A stretch of DNA of 64,000 nucleotides from Emergomyces orientalis (lineage: Eukaryota > Ascomycota > Eurotiomycetes > Onygenales > Ajellomycetaceae), in NCBI GenBank assembly GCA_002110485.1, contig MOWL01000067.1, positions 806,001 to 870,000 of the forward strand. Reading direction: 5' to 3'. The notes beneath the pieces were generated by a model that was not told where the DNA came from, ran no database searches, and saw only the letters and a list, made by a program, of their open reading frames with translations. Positions 48,875 to 60,959 of this stretch are shown here, one piece after another (position 1 is the stretch's first letter; each line of letters begins with the position of its first letter). Position numbers and translations under genes: made by a program.

Positions 48875-49891
48875 TGTGGTGATTGAGTAAGGGATTGTAA
48901 TTCAGTGAAAATACCGTTAAGGCAAATGGCAGATAGATGAATATGTCAACTAAGTGTTTTGGAACAAGAGACCTGTAGAAATGTGTATTATTATAAGAAT
49001 ATATTAATTTGAAAATGACCCTGTGCCGGGTTACAGAGAGCTTTAAATACTCGTTCCATGGCAGCCACACTCGGGCAAAGTTCCCTAGAAGAATATATCA
49101 TGTCACCCATCAGCCACAGGATAAAACTCACTGAGCTTGAGGCCTGGCAAACAGTTTCGTGCGTATCTCCACCCATCAGCTAAAAGCTCAGTGAGTGTTA
49201 TCCTGTGGCCGGGCAAACTGTTTCGTGCGTATCTCCATAATCTCCGCTGCTGTTGAGTTGGAGGCGCAGGAATCTGAACCAGGACTTTGAGCGTGTCTCG
49301 TATTCAAGCGTTCATAAGGTTGGTGAGATTGGCTGCTGATGAAATTACGTCAGCGTGTCGATGAATTAAGCTATTTCCTAATAAGGAAAAAACTCGCTTT
49401 CTACAAACTTTAATTTTATGGGGCTATGATGAGCTTAGTAATGACGTCCGTCGGCTCCACAAGACTCCAACCTTGCAAGCCACGGTCCAGCGCAGCATTG
49501 ATGGCGGGGACTGCATCATTCAACTACCAGGTTCCACGATATAAGGGGTCAATAAAGTCGGCGGACGGCTTCCCAATCTCTCCGTCCCTGGATACGACAG
49601 TGAGGCTGTGATCCCAAAAACCCAACCCCCTTCCGGTAAGATTGTTCCACAATTGTTCTGAGGCCATCAAATCTTCCCATCACTCTTAGGAGTTCAATGC
49701 TTAACTTTCCTTGTAGGATCAAAATAGGTAGATAGCTGCTGAAGTTGCTTTTATTATTACAGCATGCCACTAGCAGTCTAATATCTACCTTCTCTGCCGG
49801 ACTAGTGGCCGTATGACAGTTGGCACTGCGTATACCCCTGAAATAATAAACATCACGGAAGTAAAGCTTGGACTAGGCACATGCTCGAGCC
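48875..49891. other. 1-kb intergenic with a scrambled repeat module
   Basis: Divergent region between the 254-aa gene and the carboxylesterase. It contains the inverted-plus-direct repeat described at 49,104-49,237; no gene otherwise. Confidence 0.5.
49104..49237. repeat. Duplicated module with inverted core
   Basis: Two tandem units share the same left edge (cacccatcagc at 49,104 and 49,170) and the same right segment (26 nt at 49,146-49,171 and 49,212-49,237, one mismatch). Between them a 25-nt core appears in opposite orientations (49,114-49,138 and 49,184-49,208, one mismatch). The cores can pair as a hairpin arm around the first right segment. Confidence 0.9.
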
Positions 49892-51959
49892 ATGTCGCTG
49901 ATCAAGCGCGCCATCCAGCTTGCATCCGTGCCTGTTATCTTTCTGCTAGCCATTTTTGCCCTAAGGCCATCTCTGCTGAATACGTATGTTGACGTCGAAG
50001 ATTGGCGCTATTATTGGCCCCCGACTCTCCCATTGCAAACCATACTCCCTTCGTGGGCACGTGTAACGATTGTGCTAGGAAGCACAGAGGCACCCGCTGT
50101 GACTATACGCCAAGGCACTGTAATTGGTAGGGTTCTCAGAGGTGATCTGCCAAAACCTGTTGAGGCGTTTCTTGGAATTCCATATGCGCTGCCACCGACG
50201 AACGAACGGAGATTCAGCCCGCCAGTGCCTGTCAATGCATCGAATGATTCTATCGATGCCACCAGTTATGGCAAAAGGTACTGATAAATCTTGACCGAGT
50301 CCTTCGATTTGGATTTTGAAAACAAGAAATCCAAGTTCTAATCGAAGATAATAGATGCTCATCACCCCCTCTCCTGTTGTATGGATGGTCTGAAGATTGT
50401 TTGAATGTAAATATATTCCGTCCGCAGACGCAGAATAGGACGAATAAATTACCAGTAGCAGTATATTTCCATGGTGGAGCCTTTAATTCTGGCAGTGGTA
50501 CGTGCATCTATCCGTTCGCCTGTCAGTTTTTACGGGAAATGAGAGCTTATACTAAGGCAAGGGGGGGGTCACAACTCTGCCTCTATGATGGCATGGTCCG
50601 CAAAGCCATTTATTGCTGTGAACTTCAATTATAGGTAAGTCTTCTCCTTTACGTCTATATGGCTCCTTGTGCGCTGAAACGATTCACAGATTGGGGGCAT
50701 TTGGCTTCCTCTCATCAGAAATTGCTGCCAAGGAAGACGTGCTTAATGTAGGCCTGCGTGACCAGATCCTCTTGTTGAAGTGGGTACAGGAAAACATTGA
50801 AGCTTTCGGTGGGGATCCAAACAACGTCGCCTTATTTGGACTGTCAGCGGGAGCACACTCAGTAAGAGCTTCCAGATCCGCAGCTCCTCGTACACAACAT
50901 GCCCATTAACATCACCAGATCGGCCATCATGTCATGCATTCCGATGAAGAAATGCCACCTCTTTTTCACCGAGTAATTATGGAATCTGGCGCTGCAACTT
51001 CCCGCGCCGTTTACCCGTATAACCACAGTCTCCATCAGCTTCAATTTAAAGAATTCCTCGTCGAAGCCGGATGCTTTAATTTGGAGGGGGATGAAATCGT
51101 GCCATGCCTACGAAGCAAACCGGCATTCACCATAGCTTGGGCCTCATCCAAGATATTCTCCCGTTATGAGCCTTCAGATTGCTGGGCCTTCCAGCCTGTC
51201 ATCGACGGCGATATCATCAAACAGGCTCCTATCCGCGCCTGGGAATCCGGCAATTGGAACAAAGTCCCAATACTCACGGGCTTCAACACGAACGAAGGGA
51301 CATCTTTTGTTCCCTCAGGAATGTCTAAGTCGGAAGAATTCATAAACTTCTTCCGCACGCTCATCCCCGCCATGCCCGAAATGGACCTCAACGAGCTTGA
51401 CAAATTATATCCAGACCCATTAAAGTATCCATCCTCGCCCTACGTGGAGACACGGAATATAAGAGTCGGCGCGCAGTTTAAGCGTGTCCAGGCCGCCTAT
51501 GCCCATTTCGCATATATATGCCCTGTTCGACAAACGGCCCACCGAGCATCGGCAGGACAACGAGCACCGGTATTTTTGTACCACTGGGCTCTTAATAAGA
51601 CTGTGAAGGGCGGCGCAAACCATGCGGACCAGGTCGAGTATGAAACATATAACCCCAACGTGAGGCAGATTTCTGCTGCCCAGGACGAAATTGCTGGGAC
51701 ACTGCATGCATATTTCACATCTTTTATTACTACTGGTGACCCTAATGCCGTCCTCGGTAGATTTCCGGACAGGCCTAAGTGGAAGGCGTTTGGTGGTGGC
51801 TGGTGGAAGAAGAATAGGACGCTTATGCTATTTGGCGATGGGAATGATGAGCGGGCCGGCGACAGTGGAGTTGGGATATCGGCGCAATTAGCAGATGATG
51901 AGTGGAGCGAGGAGGAGTGCGAGTTTTGGTCAGATAGAAGCATTTTGACGGAATCCTGA
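49892..51959 (+). CDS. Type-B carboxylesterase with N-terminal membrane anchor
   Basis: Alpha/beta hydrolase of the carboxylesterase/cholinesterase family; substrate unknown. Exons 49892-50277, 50355-50497, 50562-50634, 50690-50861 and 50919-51959 give 604 aa. The N-terminus has a hydrophobic span (LASVPVIFLLAIFAL, about 11-25) that is a signal anchor or uncleaved signal. Family motifs follow: FLGIPYALPP, EDCLNVNIFRP, oxyanion HGGAFNSGS, YRLGAFGFLSS, the nucleophile elbow GLSAG, HRVIMESGAA, the acid in FNTNEGTSF and a histidine in GGANHADQVEYE. An eight-G run at 50,561-50,568 spans the third acceptor, so that junction is sensitive to a miscounted base. Confidence 0.93.
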
Positions 51960-52274
51960 TTCTTTCGATAATAATTTTGGGGCGGCATTGTAGATACGGA
52001 GAAGTTTTCGGGTTTATTCACTTATAATGCAATGTCGGTGATCCAGATATTCATATATAGCATTATTATTAAAGATAAGAGGGTATCAGATCGTCTATCT
52101 ATCCGTCTATTTGTCCTCCAAATTACCCGAATATTTACGGCTATTTCTATAAATAATAATATATTTTCCACAGCCGCCGTCAAAATTTTCCTGAATATCC
52201 TTTTCATTTCCATCAGAAACAAAACCTCCAGAAAAACCCGATACCACCAAAATCCAACCAAACAATCCCCCCCC
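51960..52274. other. Intergenic between convergent carboxylesterase and PEX11-like gene
   Basis: AT-rich 3' flanks; nothing recognised. Confidence 0.5.
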
Positions 52275-53728
52275 TCACGAAGCGCCTGCCTGCGCCTGTA
52301 CTTTAACCCATTTATCTTTCCCCATCAATAACGTGCTGAGAACCGCCGCACTACTGACTGTCAAGTCATCAACATTCAGCCACCCCAGTGCTTGGGCAGG
52401 AATCAAAATGTCACATCCAAGAATAGCAAGCTCCGTCATTAGGCGGACGGTGCTTGTATTTGCTTTACCACCACCCGTAGTCACTTCGCTTTGACTAGGA
52501 TTTGACTTCTCATTTGCCTTGTTGGAACCCTTCTTTTCATTTTCCTCTTTGACATCATTGACTTTTGTCTGTTGGCTTTTGGATGAAGAAACCGGCATAA
52601 ATAATTGCCATGTAATTCCCACGCTGGCAAAGACCATGGAGTAGAACCAGAACTTGTAACTCTCGAGAAGAACCTGTTCAGCCCAAGGGGTTGGATGAAT
52701 GTTTAGGGCATCGAGCTGGGGTTGATGGTTAGTATTATGGTTTTAGTTATTTCAAATCTTATTTTTACGTCACTGTGCCATCTGCTGCGTGTGTAGAGAG
52801 AAACTGGAGTCTTATGAAAAAAGATATAGAAATTCAGTATGAAAAGAAACGTGGACATGCCAACTCACAATCGTAAGTGCCTCAAGGAGTAAATAACCAC
52901 CCAAACAACTCCATTCTCCCACGGCCAACGTTCGCAGCACGTACCCGCCAGCAGATGCTGCATCTTGTCCCGAGAACACAGACCAGGTGCGCTCGAAACA
53001 GTTGATGAATTGAAAGTAACGGAAGTATCGGCGACCTGAAATAAAACAATTAAAATTAATGAGAAATACGTCCAATTTTGCCTTTGAAAATGCTTAATAT
53101 TCCTTTTGAAGGAAAGGAAATGTAAAATGAATGGTTATATGAAGAAAATCCGGGATATGAAGGTGAGATAAAAGAGAAACTCCTGATAGCTAGGAGCATT
53201 TCGGGATACAGAACAAAGGTATATATCAATTTATACACTTCGTAGAACACATGGAAAAGGGATTTGAGGTTTTCAAGGGCCGGCCATTCTTAGATGTTTC
53301 AACCCCTTATGGAAACGGGGATGTATATATTCCTGCATCGAATACAAGCAAACATCGAAAATTCCACTTTCCTGCGTGGAAAATACTAGAATAACACTCG
53401 GGGGCTCACTGCTGAATATCTGCCGCGTAAAGCTCCAGCAACTATTCGACACAGGGAGAACCCCAGAAAGAGCAGCATTGTTTTTTTTTAAAAAAAATAA
53501 ATATATATATATATATTGTAAGGAAATAAGATTAAAATAGAATAACATACTCAACGCCAAATTCGTCCATGCAATCGTCCACGGCTGTGCCTCAGCCGCT
53601 GACACCGCCGAAGCTGAGATGACCTGGCATATCGACTGGATCAGACGTAGGAAGTTCTCCAGGCCGACGCCGGAGTTTGTGTAATTGGAGAATTGTTTGA
53701 GAAGGGATGGGGACCGGGGGTTGGGCAT
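52275..53728 (-). CDS. PEX11-family peroxisomal membrane protein (PEX11C-like)
   Basis: Peroxisome elongation and division factor (family role). Inferred exons (minus): 53728-53551, 53035-52869 and 52715-52275, 261 aa. Diagnostic features: SLLKQFSNYTNSGVGLENFL-RLIQ in the N-terminal amphipathic region, RRYFRYFQFINCFERTW, then WSCLGGYLLLEALTI, HPTPWAEQVLLESYKFWFYS and a C-terminal pair of hydrophobic segments around a charged, Lys/Ser-rich loop. Sequence at ALS-RRYFRYF matches the usual PEX11 LA.SRRYFR pattern. The start is the only in-frame ATG after the upstream stop-free stretch; the first intron (515 nt) is unusually long and may hide another small exon. Confidence 0.82.
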
Positions 53729-54256
53729 GCTTAAGCCTTTGGGGGTTTCTATTCTCAATTATAAGATAAGAATGATACGTATGTAATAATATTGAAAAGT
53801 AAGGTATATATGGAAGGAGATATGTTTTTTTTGTGGGAATGTTGAAGTGGTTGGTTTTTTGTTGATATCGATGTCCGTATTCCGCCAGCAGCCCTAACTA
53901 GTAGTTACTGGCGGGGGTGGGGGTACTCCGCATTTCGGCTCGAGAACGACAGGCGGAAGCCACTACATACGAACATCACAGCTCATTAATGGTCATCTGT
54001 GGAATTCCCCGGCCCCATGGGACAAAATTAGAGTAGGAATTTAAGACCTAGATCTGGTGTTCTTTCATCAGACAACCAAAATAAAAAAGGAAATTCCAAG
54101 AGCGTTCTAGACGGCAATGCTATGAAAGCCGACAATCAAATACTTTCGTTACCCTATCTCTCTTAAAATAAAGTGAAGATCTCCATCTAAAAGAAATGGG
54201 AAAAGAAACAAGGACGAAAACGTTTTCAACATTCCATTCCCAAACAGCAGCTCTCT
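53729..54256. other. Intergenic, PEX11-like upstream region
   Basis: About 530 bp between two minus-strand genes; no gene recognised. Confidence 0.5.
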
Positions 54257-55717
54257 CTACCGGCCCTTGCCACCAGAAATATCCTGCCCGAGTCTATACC
54301 CACCCACCTTTTCCCACTCAACCTTTTGCCTCGTAATAGGTAATTGCCTGCGCAGACCCTTAAACGCCCCCTCAGATAATCTGCTAAAAGCATCGCTGAG
54401 CTCGAGCTGCTGCGACCGTTCGGCGGCAGCGATGCGTTTGATAATTGTATCCGCGGACGAATTGGGAGGGAGGGATATCGAGACGGGTTTCTTGGTGTTT
54501 AGTGATACATTGCCGTCTTCATAATAGTGGACGTTTATGTGGATCGTGCCGGTTATTGTGTCTGCGGATGGGATGGGAACGGTGTAGATGGCTCGGTAGC
54601 GGCCGTTCCTGTGTGTAGTGGTTTTCGGGTTAGTTTTTGATAAAATTGAATATATCTCCCCGGAGTTTGTTGACATAATTGTTGACAAGGAGTGATACGT
54701 CGATTGGCAGGATATAGATAGAAAACACATACCAGAAATTGTTTGGGGAGTATTTATTCGCGACTAAGAGGATAGCAGCAGCAGAGTCATTGTCCGTCGG
54801 ATACACGCCGTAAGAGCAGCTTGGATAATGCTCTCGAGCATGCGTTGAGAGTGATTTCAAGAGTGATTTACTTCACAACCGTTAGAATCGGTAACAACCA
54901 AATGTGAAACTGGGAAAAGATAAAAGAAGAACAACATACATCAAATCGGAGTTCTGCGACTCTAGGACATATGATTGTGGTGATGAGGCTGTCTATTTAC
55001 CCCCTCATGATTGACTCAGTCAACCAACGATGAACGTCTACAAAATCTGCCGTCTGCGCGCCGCGTATTGTATAAGGAGGGGAGATATATAACGAACCTG
55101 AGTGACATGATCAAAGTGAAACGAAGTCTGGCTCTGCACATCGTAGTATCGACCGTCGTCAAGCTTATTATACTCACTAACGATAACCTAAAACCACCCG
55201 CGCAGCGTCAATATCCGGACAAAAAGTACCAATTGTATCCCTACAAAGAAGTAGCTTTGATTCCGATTCCGTAGACTAAAAATGCGGTATATATATATGT
55301 ATATATTTACCTCTTCACTGCCGCCAGGCAACTTCACTGCCGCCAGTTGTTCCTCATTGTATTTCTCGAAGGCGGGCGCGAGAGATGAGATCAGTCCCGG
55401 TCCCTCGGGGGTCAATGTTTTTATATCTGCGAATTTCACAAAAATTATACCAAGGTCAGATTTCTATAAGTCGCAGGGCGGCGCGAGCGATTTCGAGTAG
55501 AGTATAAATATGTGTAGGGAAGAGCTAAAGGTTGGAGATTGGTATGCTATGCTAGGTACCTGTAACAATGTCCGAGAGCTATCTCGAAAGTTAGCATATT
55601 TGCCAGGTTAATATAAAGAGATTTAGGTAGTATAATAAACGGGAATTAGCCATTCCATACCTCTCCTGGCGGAGCACCTCGAATAAACGAGGATGCTATC
55701 TCGAGGTTCGATGCCAT
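54257..55717 (-). CDS. CAP1: F-actin capping protein, alpha subunit
   Basis: Caps barbed ends of actin filaments as a heterodimer with the beta subunit. Seven inferred exons (minus): 55717-55661, 55578-55560, 55426-55311, 55187-55098, 54992-54940, 54870-54733 and 54608-54257; every join keeps frame and gives 274 aa, the family length. Conserved parts: MASNLEIASSFIRGAPPGE, LTPEGPGLISSLAPAFEKYN, KLDDGRYYDVQSQTSFHFDH, HAREHYPSCSYGVY, NNFWNGRYRAIYTV and the C-terminal GAFKGLRRQLPITRQKVEWE, which contains the actin-binding tentacle. Exon 2 is only 19 nt. The exon 6 acceptor is AAG. This is the most intron-rich gene of the window. Confidence 0.95.
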
Positions 55718-56567
55718 GGCGCAGCGATTATCAGCCAATGGGTGGAGGGGGAGGTAAGATTGGCGAATTGGGGGGCCCGCCGGTTGTGGATGCAACCGAA
55801 ATAGTAAGTTGGTTGCAGAATATAAAAGAAAAACTAACTATGACTAGAATGACTGGGTAGCTGTCTGGACAAGAGAACTTGAAATGGCCCTCGCGAGTTA
55901 ACCTCATGAAACTCCCCGCCCTTACCCTCGCGCTGCGGGATAGTGGAACGCTACAAATAGCCGCCCAGCACTAAGCGCGGCAGCCGCAATCCCCCACCAG
56001 ATTTTGTACCACCCATAATTTTTGAAAAAGCCCATAGTGTGTATAGTTTCTAGAATAAAACAGGGCTTAATGAGAAAGCGGCAGTATAGTCAAAAGAAAT
56101 CAATTTAGAAGAAGCTCTGCGAACCTTTCTGCCTACAACTTCGCAACGAAATGATAAAAAAAGGATGGACACTCTGTCTTGAGGTAAAAGGATATCTCTC
56201 TGCGGCAATATAAGGTGTAATTAAAACAACAAAAAAAAAGCATTAAAAATACCTATCAAAGGAATACCCGACAATTGGCAAGAGACCATAAGGAAAAAAA
56301 GGAAAAAAGCACAAAAAAGCAAAAAGCAAAAAAAGAAAGAGCAGAAAAAAGAAAAAAGGAAAAAGAAAAGAACCCTGCCGCGCCTCCGCTAAATACGCAA
56401 ATTAAATAACGAACAATTGGATTAGACCCGGAATATGGAAAGCGAAAATCCCATCACAACAGAACAAAAACACAAGACGAATGAAAGAAAGAAAGAAAGG
56501 AAAAGAAATCAAAATCGTAAAGACACACAAGAATATAATCCCCCAAACCCCACGCCAAACCACGATT
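55718..56567. other. Intergenic with micro-ORF and A-rich tract
   Basis: Contains the 37-aa micro-ORF listed separately and a purine-rich stretch (about 56,230-56,370). Otherwise no gene. Confidence 0.5.
55922..56035 (-). CDS. Candidate 37-aa single-span membrane microprotein
   Basis: ATG frame of 37 codons, not recognised as a known family. It begins MGFFKNYGWYKIWWGIAAAA and has an alanine-rich hydrophobic stretch (WWGIAAAALSAGRLFVAF) flanked by basic and aromatic residues. That design resembles small inner-mitochondrial-membrane or respiratory-complex subunits. It sits between CAP1 and the Ser/Pro-rich gene, all on the minus strand. A possible donor (GTAGCG after LF) means the C-terminus could be spliced differently. 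Chance ORF is a real alternative. Confidence 0.35.
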   Translation of the reverse strand: MGFFKNYGWYKIWWGIAAAALSAGRLFVAFHYPAARG

Positions 56568-58670
56568 TCAATCAATACTCATATTCATCAATCCATCATT
56601 CGTCTCATTCATTCCCTGCATCCCAACCCTCTTCATAGTCCCAGCCTCTCCCCCTCTCCCCACCTTCCCAGCAGTCGGAGCCGAAGTCCCAGGACTTTTC
56701 GACTGCTGCCCCTGCCCCTGCCCTTGCCCCTGCCCACCTCCCAAACGACTCGTTTCTTTGCTCAATGAAGACCCGGGCTGAGACGCGACGGGGCTGTTCT
56801 GAACACTCATCCCCGGCGAAACAGCCCGCCGCTTAAACGTATTCATATCGATCATCTCATCGCGTCTGCGTTTGTTGTTTTTGCGGGACGCCTCGGCTTC
56901 GACGCGTGAGGGACCGGCAGCGGTGTGTGGGGTGGTGAGTTGCATGATGTTGTTGATGGTGCGGGTATTGGGTTGGTCTGTGGGGACGGAGGGGAATGCG
57001 GATGGTGGCGTTTGCATCATTGTGTCGTCGGTAGATGTAGAGGTAGAGGAGCCAATTGCTTGAATCGCAGGTGGTGGTGGTGTTTGGTATCGGTTACCAA
57101 AGACGCTTAAGCGGCCTATACCGCCTGTTTGATGGTGGGTGAAAATATTTGATGATAATCGCCCTCCAGTAGACACGCTGTCCCTTCGGGAATCTGGATT
57201 GTGCGACTCCAACGAATCTAGGGGGGATGTCAATGATGGGGAAAGCGGTGGCAAATCGCCCCCGTCGCTTTCGCGGACCTGCCGGATAACTTCAGCCTCG
57301 CGCTGACACTCGAAATCAACGGGCGTTACTTCTTCAAGCAGGGCTGCCCGGATGCGGGCGAAGTTCTTTGTTTTCGGCTTTTTAATACTTGTTAGTGGAT
57401 TAAACTCTTTTTAGAATTGATAATAATATGGAGACAGCTGTACCAGTAAATTCCCTCGCCTCGTTACCGGACGTCGAATTACACCATGAGGTCCACTTTC
57501 TATGCTGGTGCCGCCGGGTAAGGAAGTACTGGACGGGCTCCCGACCCGAATTTGGCGATTCTCATCATCGCTTATGTCTGATAATTGAAGATCGCTCGTG
57601 CCGAGGCTTAGGCTTTCCCGTCGTGATTTGACTTCGCTCATTGACATTTCCCTGGGGAAATAACCAGTAGCTGAACTCTCGATACTCTTTAAGACGGGTG
57701 GTGATATGGGCCCTGGACTGGGTTTCGAGCTATTGCCGCTAGTGCTAGAAGAACTATGCCTGCTCCTGCCATTGCGCAGTCGAGCACGCTGAAAGCTCAT
57801 GAGGCTAGCTTTAGCAGCAGAAAGTCCGCTCATCCAGTCGCCACTGGGGCTTTGAGTTGTGCTAGGTGAAAACGGCGTTGAGAAAGTGTTCCCCACGCGG
57901 GTTACTTGTGGTGTCATCAGAATCGGATCTTCTCTGTCAATTGTATGCATGGATTCATCCTCATCCTCGTCGCTGCTGCTAGTGGTATCGGATTCGAACA
58001 TGTTGACACTACTCACGGAGCTGGAGATGACAGTTCGATCGCCGTGACCGAAGGATTGCCAATGTCCTCCAGACATATTTGGAGAACCCATTCCGGTGGA
58101 GTTGATAGTACTTCGACGATGCGGTATAGCTACTCCACGACCAAGAACGACCGGGGAGGAGTCCGGCGATGATTCCGCCAGCGTGGAATGATGTAAGTTC
58201 GTGCATGCGCGTGAAAAATCCAATCCCCTCGATCGGCGCGGTAACACTGAGGCGGGTGAACCATAAATGTGTGAAGAATCTAGTTTTGGAGAGAGGGGAG
58301 CTCGATGTCCAGCTGCAATAGGGCTCCCAAACATTCTCGACGGCATTTGTAGTGATAGTCCATGCGTAAGGCGGTCGGATCTCTGTGGTGTTGCCGGAGC
58401 TGTGGTAACTGCTATGTCATCTTTGGTACGTTGAATGCTCAGAGGGTTCGGCGAAGCGGAGGTAGGGGTGCGTGAAGAGCCGTCAGAAAGAGAGCGTGGT
58501 TTCATGGGGGAGCGATTTGCAGTTGGAGTCTCAGTGCCAGGCCTCGCAAGTGCCGTTTTATCATCCGATCCGGCCATCTTTTGTCTGAGCTGCTCTGTCA
58601 ACTGGCTCCCGGGTGAGGGCGCGCCGGAGCTGGAGGAAGGTTCAGTTTGTGCACTGGTAACAGAAGACAT
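56568..58670 (-). CDS. Ser/Pro-rich nuclear protein with a possible GTB-like motif (Whi5/Nrm1-type regulator?)
   Basis: Inferred exons (minus): 58670-57444 and 57377-56568, 678 aa. The protein is mostly disordered, with many SP/TP sites (SPNPLS, RAPLSPK, PSPGPISPP), as in CDK-regulated repressors. The only well-ordered conserved-looking part spans the splice junction: RRGNLLPKTKNFARIRAALL followed by EEVTPVDFE and REAEVIRQVRE. Its pattern (L-P-K-x-K-x-F-x-R-I) resembles the GTB motif of Whi5/Nrm1 G1/S repressors; this assignment is an inference from recall. A KNNKRRRDE basic cluster is a likely nuclear signal. A GQGQGQGQG run is near residue 630. The intron acceptor is AAG. Confidence 0.75.
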
Positions 58671-59545
58671 AATGGTGTTTGTGAAGAGGAGAGGCTCCAG
58701 GGTCGCAATCGGAACGGTGAGTTAAGGATATATAGCGCCGAGAAAAGTCGTGGTGTTGTGAAAATATAATGTCCCAACGCCAGCGTACAGGACCGCATAA
58801 GGCTTAAGGATCGATGGAAGAGGTCATGGTCAACGTATGTAAGCGCGGGCGAGAAGCGTCATTGACGAAACGGCATAACTCATTTGAATCACTGGCGATC
58901 AGGATCAAGGATTTGTGTCGTCGAGGTGGAAGTCAATCGAGAGACACTGGCGAGGCAGGGGAAAGTTGATGCGGGTTGATACTTGATACCGGCAAAACAT
59001 GGCGAGGGCTGCCTTATACGAGGCTTGGCACAGCGGATGTTGGACGCGGATGACGAAATAATGGGTGGGGAGTCACGTGGCACGACTACAAGGGAAACTT
59101 CCAATTTATTTTGGACGAAACCCAAAACAACAGTCAGGTCACTACGCTATATAATAAAGGTTCAAAGGGGCTGCTGCATAGGGGTGGATGCGTCGTTGGT
59201 GCCTAATGGTGGTACTTAGTACCTAGTGGGCCCTGCCACTTAGGCGTCTCTCCAGTTAAAGACTTTTAACTACAAGGCAACCTTACTAGCAGAAGCAGCC
59301 ATCCTGCCCTGACAGTACTCTCAGTCACCCCCAGATTGCCCTCGTCAAAACATTATATGCTAGTATATATATATCTCCCCCAACCTCGAGACCCCGCCCT
59401 CATGTTCCGGCTTCCACATGTATATACAAAACATCTCGCGGCTTATGTATCTATCATAGGAAAGTCGTCTTACCTTCTTCATTTCCCACACTCCGCAACT
59501 ACACTCAGTGAAAGACGGAAAATCACAGCATCATAAATATATGCT
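58671..59545. promoter_or_regulatory. Divergent promoter region, Ser/Pro-rich gene and ELO-like gene
   Basis: 875 bp between head-to-head genes. CACGTGG near 59,075 is a candidate bHLH site. No gene recognised. Confidence 0.4.
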
Positions 59546-60505
59546 ATGGATTCCATCCCCTCCCTAATCTCCTCAAGCATAACCCTCATCATCCTCTCCA
59601 TATCTCTTCACCACCATGTCAATGTCCGCAAAAACGGACCCTTCCCCTACGCCTCCTCTCTCATAAAAGCCAACAACTACATCTACGCCCGTGCTTCCCT
59701 GCTATTCTTCATAGCCCTCGTTTGCTCCTTTGAGCTGCCCTTTCTGCGATCATTCGACAGAGCAGGGCGTGCGCTACATCGCTTCGGCACCTACGTGCGT
59801 AACCAAGATGAGAAGATGAGATGTATATATCATCTCTCGAAAATATATGAGTATATCGATATCCTTCTCGTCTTGGCCACGGGAGGACAGATTGGGTGGC
59901 ATTTTGGTTTTCATCATTTGACGGTGAGATTTATTTATATATATAAATTATATCATAAATTAGATCCCTATCTTTCTGCCTCACGTTTCCTATATGTGCC
60001 TAAATTCGAATACGTTAATATAATGGACCATGAGGAAGGTCAAAAAGAAATTCTCTAACCGAAACCCCAACATAAAAAAAAATATCAAAAAGCGAAGACC
60101 CCATACCTATCATACATCCGCGTCCTCCACCACCACACTGGTTGGAAACTGCTCGCCAGCCTAAACACGCTCCACCACGTCTTCATGTATTCATATTTCG
60201 GCGGAATTGCGAGTTTCAGACATCTCCTACCTTTCACGGGCTTCTTGCAGCTCGTGGTTGGGCTTGTGGGTGAGGGGGGAATTTTATATAATAAAAGTAA
60301 CAGTAAGTATGTGGATGACGTGGTTATATGGCCGCATCTTTTTTCGATGGCGCTGTTGGGAATGTATTTCGTGCTGTTTGCGTTTGAGCTTATGGAGTTG
60401 GCGCGGAAGCAGAACAGTGAGGGGGCAAAGGTAGTGGATGGCGTGGATGGGGTGAATGAGAAAGGAGGTCGTGTAAATTTGCAAGGGAAAGAATTAAAGA
60501 ATTAA
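59546..60505 (+). CDS. ELO-like (GNS1/SUR4) polytopic membrane protein
   Basis: Probably related to very-long-chain fatty-acid condensing enzymes of the ER, but divergent. Exons 59546-59923 and 60098-60505 join in frame to 261 aa. Order of features: hydrophobic N-terminal helix, YARASLLFFIALVCSFELPF, the ELO-type KIYEYIDILLVL segment, then after splicing YLSYIRVLHHHTGW, which corresponds to the catalytic histidine box, and HHVFMYSYF matching the HxxMY motif. Several further helices and a hydrophilic tail follow. The histidine box lacks the exact HxxHH spacing, so activity is uncertain. Confidence 0.78.
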
Positions 60506-60959
60506 GGCCATTTTGTGTGAGATGGGGAGGCTGTTTGAGGGAAGGGGTAAATCCAAACTGCTTGGTTCAGGACTGTGGAATTGTTCGAATATGTCATGGA
60601 GCCCACTGAAAAGGAACAGGGGTAGATCGTGCCGTGATCATGAATTGTCGAATATAAGGATATATGGAAATATAAATAGATTCCGAGATATTAGATATTT
60701 AATCTGACATGATTGGTATATCGGCATTGCGTCTATCAAACGAGATGGAACAAAGGATAAATAAGACGTTTCGTCCGAAAGAGTCCGAATGTCCCTCAAA
60801 TATATGGGCCCCAAAATAATTGGTTCGCTTCCGCGTTCAAGCACCCCTGTAGTCAGTGGTATACATGTAAGAAAAGAAACCCCAAAATGAAAAAAGCATC
60901 CGTATGACTCCCAAAGACGAAGGGAAGGCTGTCTCGTATATTCACATAAAACCCTTTCA
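60506..60959. other. Intergenic between convergent ELO-like and phosphatase genes
   Basis: 3' flanks; nothing recognised. Confidence 0.5.
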
